Part shown: one piece after another, positions 23,244 to 36,408 of the stretch
Layout: every line of letters starts with the position of its first letter
How positions within the stretch are numbered: position 1 is the first letter of the stretch
Assembly (NCBI GenBank): GCA_022661535.1
Contig: JAKULF010000006.1
Span: forward strand, 2,785,001-2,849,000
Length of the DNA: 64,000 nt
Origin: Eutypa lata
Lineage: Eukaryota > Ascomycota > Sordariomycetes > Xylariales > Diatrypaceae
Reading direction: 5' to 3'
Notes under the pieces: model-generated
Told to the model about the DNA's origin: nothing
Seen by the model: the letters and a program-made list of their open reading frames with translations, nothing else
The model's database searches: none
Position numbers and translations under genes: made by a program

Positions 23244-26200
23244 GGCCTTCGTGAGGAATGTGTTGCTCTTCATGCAATCCCAAATATTTCAAGTAAATGC
23301 CTACTGCATAGACAAATTCAATTCGTCAAAATAGCTATGATATGCTGCGTTCGTAGTTGTCCAACTGGGCAGAACTGAGAATCCGGCGCTCGCTTGTATC
23401 TGTATGTTGTATGTTGTACGTACTTAGTTGCAATGTGAATCTCGTTATTCACTGAACAAGGTTGACGACTAGAGTAAAGCTTAAAGTCTTTGAGGATGGC
23501 ACAGCCGGCAAGAGGGTCCAAGTTCTTTATAAGTTAGAGTAGATCTTGGGAAGTGACGACCTAGGTATGGTATATCATCAACAACAACGGCACTGGAGCT
23601 CTTAAGTAACTCCGGTAGATAAACCTGAGCTAGAGATGTCAAGGATGTAGGAAGTAATGGTCAAAATTAAAGCTCGGCACTTGTTGAACATTAAAGTTTA
23701 GTAGGTCGAAGGATAGATGTGTGCGGGAAGGATAATACAACAACGTCAGTAATAATAATAGTAAGAATACTTTAATGTTCCAGAACAGAAACACGACAGG
23801 CTGGTACCGGGCCATGGTGAGGTTAGGAGATCTTAGTCACTTATTTAATAAGATTGGAAGCGGCGGTGACCAAAAACTTCAGGGCGAAAAGCAAAGTGCA
23901 GGCGTGACCCGGACGATTACTTAGACGATGATCCTGTCAAAGGGTACCCAGCCTACGGCGGTGATGGTCTGTGAAGGTATGGGGACTGGGGGAGCTCGGA
24001 AGCAGACCCAAATCGCTGGATTTGCTGAACCCCCGGGTGTGGACCGAGTGGAGCCTTGTCCCAGATGAACTTCTTGCTTGACCTTTTGGACTTGAGGTGG
24101 TACCGTGGTGGTACCTCAGAGAACTTCGAGAACAAGCCCATGACGACCTCGGCGTACCGTACTGTGGTAACTGCCTGATAGCCGGGTCTCTCTAGCGCGC
24201 TAATAATACTATATAATGACATCGTGATTAGCAGGGTTTACCGTGAAATGCGGTTCGAGAAAATGGGTCGACAGGTAGTCCCCCAGAGACCCCTGCTAGT
24301 TGTAAGATGCATGGCTCTTGCAGGGGTCATGGAAGGGAAAATAGGGAAAATAAGAAAAGCGAAAAAGAAATTAATAAATAAATCGATAAAAAAAACCGAC
24401 GATAGCTGAGACATGGCCCTTTCCTTGTCCGGCTAGCTCGAGTATTACTCTCCAAGCTCTCAATTTGCCTGGGCCAGAGCCAGAAGCCAAAGCCAGAGTC
24501 TACTTTGATTGGCTTTCACGCCTTTTACCACACCAACAGCTGAAGGTGGATCAAATAGGGCCAGCCGAGTCACTAAATCGAGCATTGGGAATGTACGGTC
24601 CCGGCAGCGGGAGAAGAAAAAAAGTACATAATCACGTCAGGGCGTTTATGGCGGTGAAGGATGAAATACGTAGTAAATACGTATGTGAGAGTCTAAGCCC
24701 GCCTCTCGCCGCTCCTGATCATACCAAAAATTTCCGCCAGGGAACAGGCTATAGAGAAGGAAGCCTTTTCAACAAGGCAACGTATTTGCCTTGATGATAG
24801 GCGGAACAGGCCAAGGCCGGTAAGAACGCAAGGAACGACTCCGGTGAGGCCTGGAGTAGATTGGGTACAAACGGGCGTCAGCCGATTCAACAAGCCGCGA
24901 CGCGGCATCAGATGAGTGGTTATAGGTGTAAAACTATGGTAGCAAATGCAATGGAAGTCTCAAAGAATAAAGAAAAAAACTGGGGGTTAAGGAGGGGCGT
25001 CGTTGCAGGCTTGTAACCGCAGCGGCATGACGATGCATGCTGGCACGAGGCTCAGTAGGGACACTTGCAGCGTTGCCCTACGTAGTCCTTGGCACCGATG
25101 AGTCCCGGAACGTCGGAACCTTCTCTGCTGGCACGGCCGGGCCCTTCTGATATCAGTGTTGTGATACGTCAGTATCATCCAACGATATGCTTCACCGAAT
25201 GCAGTTTGCCGAGTATGCTACTACATACCTACCTACATACATACAAACTCGACCGCATCGTCACTTTCTTACATATCGGACGTCTAGATGCTTTTCCGAC
25301 GGCTTTCACATCACGTCAGACTATCGGCAGGATACAAGACGGGCTGACAGGGAAAATTAGTTGGCTGTCAGCGAGGCCAAGGCCAAAGCAGTCGAACGGC
25401 CCCCCACCGCATCTTGCTAACTAACGTTAACTACCTACCATGTTCAACCAAGCACCAAGGTACGGACGCAGGTAGTTATGTATGTACAGTATCTATGCAA
25501 TCTAATCCGATATATATCAGTATCAATGCGGGTTTCAGGCTTCGTACCGACGATCACCAGAATGCACGCGGGCACCTATCAGAGTATGCACCCACGACGG
25601 GATGCTCGGGGTGACTGGGTCGTCGTCTGTATCTTGTCAGCAAAGAAGTAATTATAGGCAGAGGAATAAGTCAAAGCGCCGAAAATGTTATGTACATATA
25701 GAAGACGGCTATAACAACTCCACTATGGGGCTCATGGAACTTTTCTACGTGCATGCGCAACGCAACTTAACTCATCTCGTGGGGCGGCGGCCTAGACACA
25801 TTGCTTCATTCCCATAGAGACAGAGTGGGATGGATTTGTGCTCCTCTTAATCTTGACCAACGAAAAGAATACTTCTTGTTGTGATGTTGGCGTGTCCCGC
25901 CCCATTGATGCGAGAAGCCACGATAAGATGAAAACAGGGATCCCCAAAGGAAGCGTATGTACATAGAAAAGCGAGCTACATATAGGTATTCGTACAGTAG
26001 TACTATCTCATCGGGTAGTGATGGAGTGTGAGCCTAAAAGGAAATAAAATTGGTTCCTTTCATGTTTTTCTATAATTCCACGTTTCCTACCGATGTACCT
26101 ACCTATATATGGAGATACTACCTACTACGTATGTAGTAATTAGTAGCCCCGGAGAAGAAGAAAAGGAAGAAGAGCAGCGTTCCTGTCAGACCTTTGTGGC

Positions 26201-29200
26201 TGTCTTTTGAAGTTGGAGTGGGATGGTAAATGGGACCTGACAGAGACGCCACAACTTTTTTTTTGGCCCATCCCACGCCGATGGGATTGGATAGAATGAT
26301 AAACGATTTGAGATCAGGTCTGATCCCTGCCAGCCCATGTGGCAAATGATAAATCGCACATGGTTTAGGTACGTAGCGCCGTTTGGGAAATGAGTGGGTT
26401 TCATCGTTTCACCCCAAAAAGGAATCAAAGCGAATCAATCTCGAGCCCATCAATCTCAGATTTCTCTTTAACCCCCCCTACGTAGTTAGTTAGTCACTCA
26501 GTCCACGTAACGCCAGTACTGCAGTACACCACATACACATTTGAAGGTACAATGTTTTTGCGGAGAATATGAGGCTACGTATGTATTCACCAACTTCGGC
26601 GTTTACGTAGTCTGCATTAGATCGGTAGTGCAGTGAGTCAGTTTGTCAGTCGGGCTTTCAATTATAATTAAAAACCATGTTGTTTTCGTCTCAGTGAGTA
26701 ACAAAACAAACACAACACACCAAAACACATGTAATTCATGGGTAGGTATACATATCTATCTTTGGAGCGAAGAATTCAAAATGCCACGCTAGAAGCCATT
26801 GCCGCCCACTCCTGGATTTCAACGTTGAATAGGTATGGACACTATTGTATGTGTAGATTAAGTCATCAAGTAGTAGCCTCGTTTATTTTCTTCCTTCACT
26901 ATTCTGTTTCCTATAAGAATCGTTCTTAACATCTAGTCGTCGATCAGCCCCATTGACTTCGGAAGATAACGACTTACAAAAAGAAGGGGGTAGTGCTTGG
27001 TAGTACATAGTGTAGTGATGATACCTAGCCAGGCTGGGTACTTAGGTAGTGATAGTGGTATCGCTAGCCCCTATAGTATATCTACGTATCTACATAAAAA
27101 CAAGGGGAAACCCCCTAGCTGGGAAAAGTACCCACCTTATAAGAACCGGGCTACTGGCTCAGCGAAACACCATTCATTGCCGGACGTGCCGTGGAATGAA
27201 GTCTCTGGTTCATCTGAAATGCCAAGTCTTAAGTACCGCCCACGTACTTTTTGGCATGGCCCTCCAGATTCATACCTAACCTTACCTAGCAGTCCGATAT
27301 GGTCCATGTCCAAGTTTTATACCTGCGACAGCCTTAATGTTAACTGAAGATCCGTGGGGCTTTTCATGTCACGCTTTCCGTTTTGCGAGAAAGCTATTCG
27401 TACACGCATGCTCTCGTGGTCATATGATTTAGCCTTGTGCTAGTCTCATCTCCACGTTCTTGTCCTGCCCTTCTGTCTTAACATGGAGATGGATACATAC
27501 GAAGACTACCTAGGTAGGGAGGTATGTATATACATATGTAGGTAGGTATGTAGTGGTAGTGGTAGTGGTGGATGCAATGCATTGTATGTACATACCGCTG
27601 GGAGTTTAGCCTCTAGGTGTGCGAGGGAATCCTAACCTTTATAAAGGGGCCCTCAGCTTGGCGCGATGGGATATCGTATCGTATTTGTATTTAAGCATGT
27701 ATGCTAGGATAGGTAATCTGTAGGCTTTTTCACATTTTACATAATTCTTCAAATGCCATAACAAGGAATTTTTCATCAATCTTACAGCGCATATGTATGT
27801 CATGCATTGATGCTCCGCGTGGGCAGCGCTGGGTGAAGCAACGGGCCCAAGGCGTTGGGTCTGGGGGTCAGGTTTCAACCAAAAATAAAAAATTCCCCTA
27901 TTTGCGAAACGAGGCCCAATCAACTAGCTTATGTCCAACAGGGGTAAATTAAAGGTTATATTACACCACGCCTAGCGACTAGATAGTAGGTAAGATGGTT
28001 AGTATTTCTGAAAAATCATTAAGCATTTTATAGCTAGTCCTTTATACATGATACATCCATCTGTAAGGTATGTATGTAGATACAAGCCAATAAACTGTTC
28101 GCTATACCTATGTAATATCTGAGTAGGTATACGAGTGCAACGAGTCATGCTAATCGCGGTGAGTTTGCTCACCGGTAGTTTGCGCGAGGTTGTTATACGA
28201 GGTTGCTGAAAAGAATTTGTTACTGACCTGTCACCGCATTTTTACCCCTCTTCGACCCCAACAGACCCAGCTTCAACGCGCAGAGAGAAAAAAATACGCG
28301 CGCACACACTGATACAGAGGGGAGAGACCTAAGAGAAGCCGTTGTACGTGCTATTTCATGCTAAGACATAAAACGATATGCCTTCCAAGCCGGTCGGTTC
28401 ACTTAAGAAGCGCGGATGGTGGTGTCGAGCTCAAAGGGAGGTATCCGAATGGACGACTGAGCAACCCCACAGCAGGCGCAAGTGGGCTAATTGGAGCTTT
28501 ATTAGCGCCTTGCAGCAGAGAGTTCAGGCACACGGAAGCTCCGAAAAGCTGTAGCCGCGGGTGGCCGGCTAGTGGAGGCCGGGCCGGGTCAGGGCATCAA
28601 CAGTTTAGAAGCTTCTTTTCTGGGTTATACCCTGTTTCCCGGGTTCGACGGGGAGAAATAGCAAGCGCAAGAAAACAGAGGCTGAAAAGGGCTACCTTAA
28701 AAAAAGCATCATGGAAATTAAAAGCCACTGAAAAAGGCATGAAGAGCCTAAAAATGTGTCCCACCGTTAGAATATTCCATTCATTCTATTAAACGTTCCA
28801 CGCATTCCAGATCCCCACATGTGACATAAGTACTCTTTCAGGGATCTCCCTCGTCAATCTGAAATCGTATGAACTGGATCTCGGAACGACATAAGTAAAA
28901 CTATCAATCGAGGCCCTCAGGGCCAGGGGGTAATGAACCCTCAGGGTCATCCATGTCCTAGTTAATAAGCTCCCTTTGCTGTTCTGTGTTTTCCTTTGTT
29001 TTCGTTTTCAGTTTGTGCACGTACATAGGAAGTGTCCGAAACCAAACCATGCACAAGGGCAATCATGCTCATAGCGCTTTGCAAGCCTCAGTTAACTATG
29101 TATAGTTTGTTTCGGGCACCTCTTAACACATCATTACCAGCCAGGCCAGCCATCTACGGAGTACATAGTATGATTGATCACGAGAGACCACCCTATCTAG

Positions 29201-29348
29201 GAGATTAACAATGACTAAGGAATAATAAGGCGGAAGACCGCTCATTCCCGGGACGGAATCGGGTTCATGCCGTATGGTAAATGCAGTTTAACGGACCGTT
29301 TCTTTCATGTCTCTTTTCTTCTTTCCTTTCTTGTCGCTTCGTACGTTA

Positions 29349-29349
<1 letters not shown>

Positions 29350-29379
<30 letters not shown>

Positions 29380-29479
29380 CATACATACATACATACATAC
29401 ATACATACATACATACATACATACATACATACATACATACATACATACATACATACATACATACATACATACATACATA
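29350..29479 (+). repeat. (ACAT)n microsatellite, about 32 perfect units
   Basis: An uninterrupted tetranucleotide tract of about 130 bases. It creates artificial open frames on both strands (IHTY / MYVC repeats), which are not genes. A perfect tract of this length should be highly variable between isolates. Confidence 0.95.
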
Positions 29480-32400
29480 GGTACGTGTTTGTTTGGAGCA
29501 AGGTTATGATGAGTTGTCTTTGTTAAGTCATCTGCCCACCGATGGGGCCCGAGTTCGATGGATTATCCTTGTTCCCCTTCTCTTACGACCAGATATGGAT
29601 CGATGTGCGGATTTGACGGGATCAGATCAAAGTTACGGCGATCGAATAAGGCTATCTGCATATTTCGTACATACAATTTTTTAAAATAAAAGGGAAGTCA
29701 TACCAAAAAAAAAAAGAGTAAGCAAGGCTTACTGATGCTACCTACCCCATAAACCCCATAAACCTCCACCGGCCTTTGCAGGATGTTGTCAAAACTTAAC
29801 CCGGCAAATCCTTATTAATCGTCACCGCTCATCGACCGCACGGTCCGCCGAGCATCATTGTTTTCCTCTTTCGAGATGGGACAGGAGGAAAAAAACAAAG
29901 GAAAGCTTGCAGACCGGGGCGAGCCTTGTTATCTTGTTTCAACTGGGGGCAAACTGATAAAAAAAAGTATACGTCCGTCTGGCGCCTTATGCGCTACTAG
30001 AAAAATGCCGCCATTTTGTAGTTGTTGTTTGTTGTTGGCATAGATGCATGGGCATCTACGTAGTACATATCTAATTGTTTGGTGGTCGGTGAGGCACGAT
30101 GACGCTATAAGTGCAACCGACATTCGTACTTCTTCAGCCTGACTATTCATATGTATTCAAACGTTCATCACGTGTTTCATGCCGGTTGTGTTTCTACTAT
30201 CGTTTGTTCTTTCAGTTCCTTAATTTCTTTTGAATAATACTCGCTCGGACAACATTACTCAGCCCTTCGTGAAACGAACATACTGTATTATAGGTCCTTC
30301 AAGGTAGTAGAATGCAAGCTGACTTCGCATTGACTAGCTCCCCAATCAGAGAGAGATGCACGGATGGGTATACTACATATAGTGCATTATTCGCTCGCTC
30401 GCTCGATGCAACACCTACATAGATATGTAGGAGTACACGATATCCTTTGCATATGAGTGGTAGTTAACAGACTGTCTGGCTCGTATATACCTATAGACGA
30501 TGACTCGCCTATTGCGGTTGAGCCCTGTCACATCTTGGCGCATACCTACTTACTTCCTTCCATTATGAAGACGAGGGTAGAATAATATACCTCACAACCA
30601 GGTATGATGCGTGCATTTTCGTCCGTTCGTTCGTCCGTCCGTTCCCAGAATAGCCCTCACGTTGCTACGCATCGTAAAACTGCAAGAGTCGCAAAGCCTC
30701 CCTCCCTAGGCAAGGCTCGTAGGGAAATAGTTATCACATCGTCGTCATGACCTAGGTCAGTTGAAAGCTTCCTCATCATATCAGCACTACCTACCAACCT
30801 ACAGGCTTATTGTCCAAATAGGGCAGTGTATCCTAATTTGAGACGATCGCATACATAGCGACACAACCCCTCTCGTCCCTCTAGATTGGTGGTTCCTGAT
30901 AATCGTGGTTGCTGTTAACTATACCTGCGCAAGTGTATGTGCGTGTCAGTTAACCACATAAAGATACCATACATGACTCGTCCCAGTTGGGTATGTTGAG
31001 TTGCTACTATTACGGTTCACATCTCCACAGAATGCTTGCTCGTTGGCTTGGATGTCAATCTGCGAACCATTCCCTCGGTGGCTTGAAGGCTGCAGCCAGC
31101 TGCATCCAGGCACCCAGGGAGCGATCACCATACGCTCGGTCTCATCCTTCACCTTTCCTTATTAACTACCTAGTCACTGCTGCGCCGCATTCAGCGGCTC
31201 GCGCGATTGCCGCGTACAATATAGGTATTGTACCTATTGCGCAGATAGCTTGCATGGTGGTAGGTTGGTAACAAAGCAGCTGGCTGCTGCTGCATTGACA
31301 AGCTTACGCCTTCCTGCCTGTGCGCTGCTTCGTACATATGTCTATATGTCATGGGTGCGCTGGGAACCAGCACGAAGAACAGAGCAGGTGATTTACAAGG
31401 TGCATCCGCCCAACCCCTTCTTAGTAGGGCTCGCATTGCCACCCCTGTCGATATGTTGTCGCCGCCTGGCCAATCACCGACTGGCTTCTCGGTGAGCTCA
31501 CCTTGCCCGGTGAAGCTAACCGAGCTGAGCTGAAGAGGTTCCAGACGGTAGGTATAGTAGGCCCGCCCGATGCCGTGTCCATGCCACGTCCAGCCAGCCG
31601 TAAACCAATGAGCAAAGGGGATTGTTGAATACTGCATTTCTAAGTCTATCCAGGTACTCGCTCCCTGTTATGCCGTACCTACCTATATCACAACGTCCGC
31701 AGCTACCTAAATACACTATTGGTCTCGAATTACCGGGGTCTGCCGCTTTTAGCTCCCGCTGGTTTAGTAGCAACCCTTCTCGAACTGCTCACTCACTCCT
31801 TTACTCACTCACTCACTCACTCAATCGCTCACTTACTACCCAATGCCGTAGTGTCTAACTTCCAGTCAGGCCTAGGCTCGCGATGTGATTTGCTCTCGGA
31901 GGGGGTTTAGTTAAGCGTGGAGACAACAATAACTACCTAACTAGAGAAGAGCGGCCCGTGGCCGCATGTGCATCAGACACCTCTTTGCTACCTTCCAGCA
32001 GAAGGGTTCAGCCAGCCCTAGCTCTAATGCATACGTTGTCTCTACCTCCAAGGGATCGTGTCGTCATGTGCTCTTATTCGGTATGCACTGTTATTCGGAG
32101 TCCCTGGCTCGCCATACACGTTCGTAGGGGAAGATAGGAGATGCACCAATAACTCTTAGGTAGTTAAGAGAGTAAATCCCGACCATCCGCGCCAACCAAC
32201 AGCATGGGTGGAAATAACGAACATCTTCAATACGTCTTACAGCCTCCCTTTTTGCGACCTATCCGACAGTTCCTGCTTTCTAACTATCTCCCTCGCATTA
32301 GGATCATCTGCTTTCCATCTCCAGTATAGCACCGCCACTTTGCCTTGTCTATTCGTCGTCGAAGCACAGCGGTGAGGGATCCAAGTCAGCTTACTCGCCG

Positions 32401-33525
32401 AAGTGCTGATTGTATCAAACAGCAGTGAATCGTCACGACATGCGGGTCAGCACCACGTAGTTACCCTGTGTATTGTACATACAATGACGGCCCTATAGTA
32501 GATGGCATTTCCTGCCAAGATATCGAGATCATCGCTACCAAGTAGGGCCTACTACTGTACCTTTAGGTAGACGTCTTATAGTTAGTGACTTATCACCACC
32601 GTTACCGCGCATGGTTCGACAGCGGCTCGGCGGATGCTAGACAACGCCCCGATCCTGTATGAAGCTATATTTGTAGTCACGTAACCACAGTTTATTAAAT
32701 CAAGTCATTATAGCGGAATTTGAAACCATACCCAGCTCTCTCGCTTCATACCTACGGGCCTACATACCTGGGCCCCTGCCCTTGTATCTCGCATCTAGGT
32801 AGCTGCAAATCATACAAAGTCGGAACCGAAAAGTTGGAACCGAGGTACCGGTGGCCTGGACGGCTATTCTTGCCAAATATTTACCATGTTTACTTTTTTT
32901 CCCTCTCTTGCTCTTCAAGGGTCTGCAATCCCAGCGCCAAGGTTTACTTGCAACAGCTCGGAAACAGATGCTCTACCTAGATACATACCTAGATGACTTT
33001 TCCCCCCAAGTTATGCAGAATAGCCGGAGCAGCACGTACGTACGTACACGACTTGCCTACCAGTTATTACTCTACTCTACTTTACTCTACTTTTCTTCCC
33101 AAGGCTCTATCTAGCTAGCTGTCCTTCTTTCCACCGGTAGGATTTACGTTACACAACATAGGAAGGTATAAGCCCCCCTTGGGTTCGAGGAAGAAGGTGC
33201 TTGCTTCCAGGCATGGCATTGGACATAGTGACTAATAGCTTGGTCGTATTTCCATGCCTTGAGATTAACCGGCTCCCAATCAACCACCGCCGTCATCCGT
33301 AGCCGGCATCCTAGTAGTCTCTAGCAGTTCTCATTGTTGACAAAGCGACTGTCGATGCCTGCGAATTAGCTACGTGTGCGTAAGTGAGTGAGTGAGCAAG
33401 TCGGTCGCACGGAAAGCCCATCACACCTTTTTTTTTTCCCCTTCCTTCCCTCATGCGGCCTTCGTTTTTCTTCTTTTCCGGACGCTTTACAACACATGGG
33501 ATTTCGACCCTTGTTTATCGCATGC

Positions 33526-33742
33526 GTGTCGTGTCGTGTCGTGTCGTGTCGTCCTGTCCTCGCAAAAAGGAAAGAAAGAAACGTTCCATCGGGGTCTTTC
33601 GTCTAGGAGGAGAAGCCCGGTAAGGTCGGTAGATAGATAGGCAGCATACGCAGCAGTCGGTTAGTCGACAGTCAGTCAATTACAGCGAGCAGATAACCCC
33701 GGGTCGGTCGGTCGGGTCGCGTGCGTGCGTGCGTGCGTGCGT
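33526..33742 (+). repeat. Two short tandem repeats: GTGTC pentamers and GTGC tetramers
   Basis: Five GTGTC units lie at about 33526-33550. A GTGC run (about 33718-33742) grades into GTGTGC. They are separated by unique sequence in the gene-free region. Confidence 0.8.
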
Positions 33743-36408
33743 GTGTGCGTTTGCGTGTGTGCGGTCTTAAAGTTTCCCTTTCCCATGGCTAAGCAAGGCT
33801 GCAGCTGGGCTGTGACGATACTTACCACACGAACCCTCTCAATCCCCCCTACCCTTCCATTCTAGGGTAGGTATGGTACATAATTCCCGAAGGTCGCACG
33901 ACCGGGCGTGCACACCCGGCCATGCTGTCCGACGCGGGCTGCACGGAGCCAAAAAAGAAAAACCTACAAATGAGGTGCGTCGAAGGGATATCCGGGATGC
34001 GCAATCCGCCCCGTTACACAGCGTACGTACATTGGACGACGGCTTTCCTCTCCAGTCAAAAAGATATATTCGAGCCGCCGGAGTCGAATATCCCCATCCC
34101 ATCGTTACGTGCCAATCTCATAGAGCATACAAAAACCTATGTAGGTATCGTACCCGGATACGCACCCCCCCTAGCAGCTAGCAGTAGCACTACATGTTCG
34201 TGGTTTGGTCCGGCAAGAGCCGCGAAAAGAGCAAAACGCCCTTTTTTCCAATATTTATCTTCTTAATTCAGAATAGATCGTCGTCAATGGGACGGGCTCA
34301 AGTTCAATTATGTACTTTTCAGCAGTTGCACGACCTCAACTAGCCGCCCGCTTCTGGCCCTACGAAGGTGACACATGGAAAGGTTATACTTGTCTTTGTT
34401 CATCATCTTTTCTTTTTGATACACCACCCCGTATGGGTATACTACACCATACATACCTATCACATACCTATCCGCCATGGGCTGAGATATCAGGATGCAA
34501 GATCTAGCAGCGTAAGCGCTATAGAACGATACATACCTATCTAGGTAGTTATGCACACAAGTCCTACACATACATTCTTCACATGCAGCCGACATTGAAT
34601 TTTCTTTTTCCCCTTCCCGGTGTGCCATGTATGAGCTGGGGCCCCCTACCCCCCCGCCAGCACCGATGTCGCGAGTAAATTTTTATGCATGCGCTCTAGG
34701 CCTTATCTGGGGTATATATCCCCGAAGTCGAGACAGAAAAAAAAATCGATATCTGACAAGGACACCGCTGATCTGGCCGAACTAGTCGGTCCGAGCCACT
34801 GGGGATCTTGGGCCGCTGTAGGCCAAGAGCAAGTAAAATAAAATGAACATTGGACCATAATAACTACGTCTCCTATGGCTACCCGCCCATAAGCCACGTA
34901 TAGTCAATAAAAGCAGGCTCGGCTTCGCAAACAGCTCAAACGTGTAGTTTACTTAGGTATGTAGTTATGTACAGTTGGAAAGAGACATAGTACTGCGTAG
35001 TACATCCCCTGCCCAATTGAGTACATTTTGGATATTGCGTGTGCTAAGCTTGAGCCAGGGCCCTTTTTTCAATAAATCAGAACCTCAGGATCGATCCGGT
35101 GGCTGCATACATGGGCAGGCGAAGGTAAGGTATGTATGTATGTTGTTATGTGGTCAATAGTTTATTCGATCGCACCCTGCTTCCGAGGTAACCGCTTGGC
35201 GAGATGAGCTAAGATTTCAGGCCCGGGTAGCTCTTCTCCCTGATCCGGGGAGGAGGGGGGATGACTAGTTGGTGATGGTGATGATGATGATGATGGAGCC
35301 ATCTTGGATGGCATCTTGAGTCATCCCGTCGAGCGTCATTGTCTCTCTCCCTCCCCTCTCTCTTCCCTCTCCACACACACAATGGTGGAGAGCCTCGTGC
35401 ACCGAGACAGCATATATCGGCTGATGCTCCGCGGCCCCTGCATTTCGCGTTTTCTTTCCCATAACACCGGCTTCTTGCAGATATCGCCGTCTGGGGCTGG
35501 AGCTGGGGAGGGGGGAGCAACGAGCCGCCCCGTCTAATAGCGCGCCCTCATCGCGCACTCGCTCACTCACTCACCCTCACCCTCACCCTTACCCTCTCTA
35601 CGGTTAGTGGCCGAAGGCTGAGGCAGCCTATCGGGGATGCTCCGCAGGACACTGTCGGTTCAAGAGAAGGAGGAGGTAACCCAAAGATCACTCATCGACA
35701 CACACATCAACCATGTGTATCACCTAATATCAGAGATTACCTAGTAGCTAGTAAGTAGGTACTACTAGCCAAGCCAGGCCAGGCCAGGCCCCCCCTCCCA
35801 TGCAGATGCATCCCCTTACCGCCGCTGCGGGATAGTGCTAAGCAAGTGGTGACAGAATGTCGGGTTCCGAGAATCTTCGAAAGGCGCACTACGGAATTGC
35901 GCCGATCATTTCTGCGCCACCACCTGGGGGCCCTGCCCTGCTCCGGCCTGCCTGCCAAACCCGCGCGGGGATGTCTATTGGGCCTGGGTTTGTGTACCCC
36001 ATTGCCCGTTACAGGTTGTTTTCGATTCTCCGTCCAAAAGGCCGGTTGAACCATCGCCAGGATTCGTTTACGGCAACGATCGGCTCAATTCCCTATCTGT
36101 CTATGTAGATCGGCAGCCGGGACAAGGGAACTTTTTTTTTATTTGTTTTAGTTCTGCGCAACCTCATAATCATGCGATGATTATGGATTATGAAGTACGT
36201 GGCGGGTTCGCGCGAATGAGAAAGGAGGCTTTTCGTTCTTGTTGGTGTTGGTTCTTCATCAGTTGGAAGCGTTCAGTCACTCACAGCCCACAGCATTCCC
36301 CGAAATTGGCCGAATACCCGAAAAATCGGCGTCGTTTCGATGATGACTTTTCTCACCGGTCCCTACTCTACTGAACTAACCGCTGAGAGATTTCGCTTCA
36401 CCGGGATT

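Larger units (their letters stand above)
23244..36408. other. 13-kb region without a supportable gene
   Basis: I found no long intron-joined frame, family motif, rRNA or tRNA. Composition is ordinary and CpA/TpG are common, so this is not RIP-damaged DNA like the right end. The sequence is full of TACCTA/TAGGTA and TACGTA words (for example 25207-25222, 26093-26105, 27507-27555) and microsatellites: ACAT at 29350-29479, ACTC near 31790-31830, GTGTC at 33526-33550, GTGC near 33718-33742 and TGATGA near 35274-35296. The longest frame, 28358-28792 plus (144 codons), resembles no family. A non-coding transcript or a lineage-specific small gene cannot be excluded. Confidence 0.4.

Noticed and set aside
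23953..24222. 89-codon minus-strand frame beginning MSLYSII
   Set aside because: Short, without signal peptide or recognisable domain, and isolated in the gene desert; not enough support to call a gene.
28358..28792. 144-codon plus-strand frame in the gene-free region
   Set aside because: No family resemblance, no intron-joined extension, no hydrophobic signal or codon pattern like the real genes; probably chance. RNA evidence could reopen it.
29267..29526. Open frames on both strands through the ACAT tract
   Set aside because: They exist only because a tetranucleotide repeat has no stop codons in some frames.
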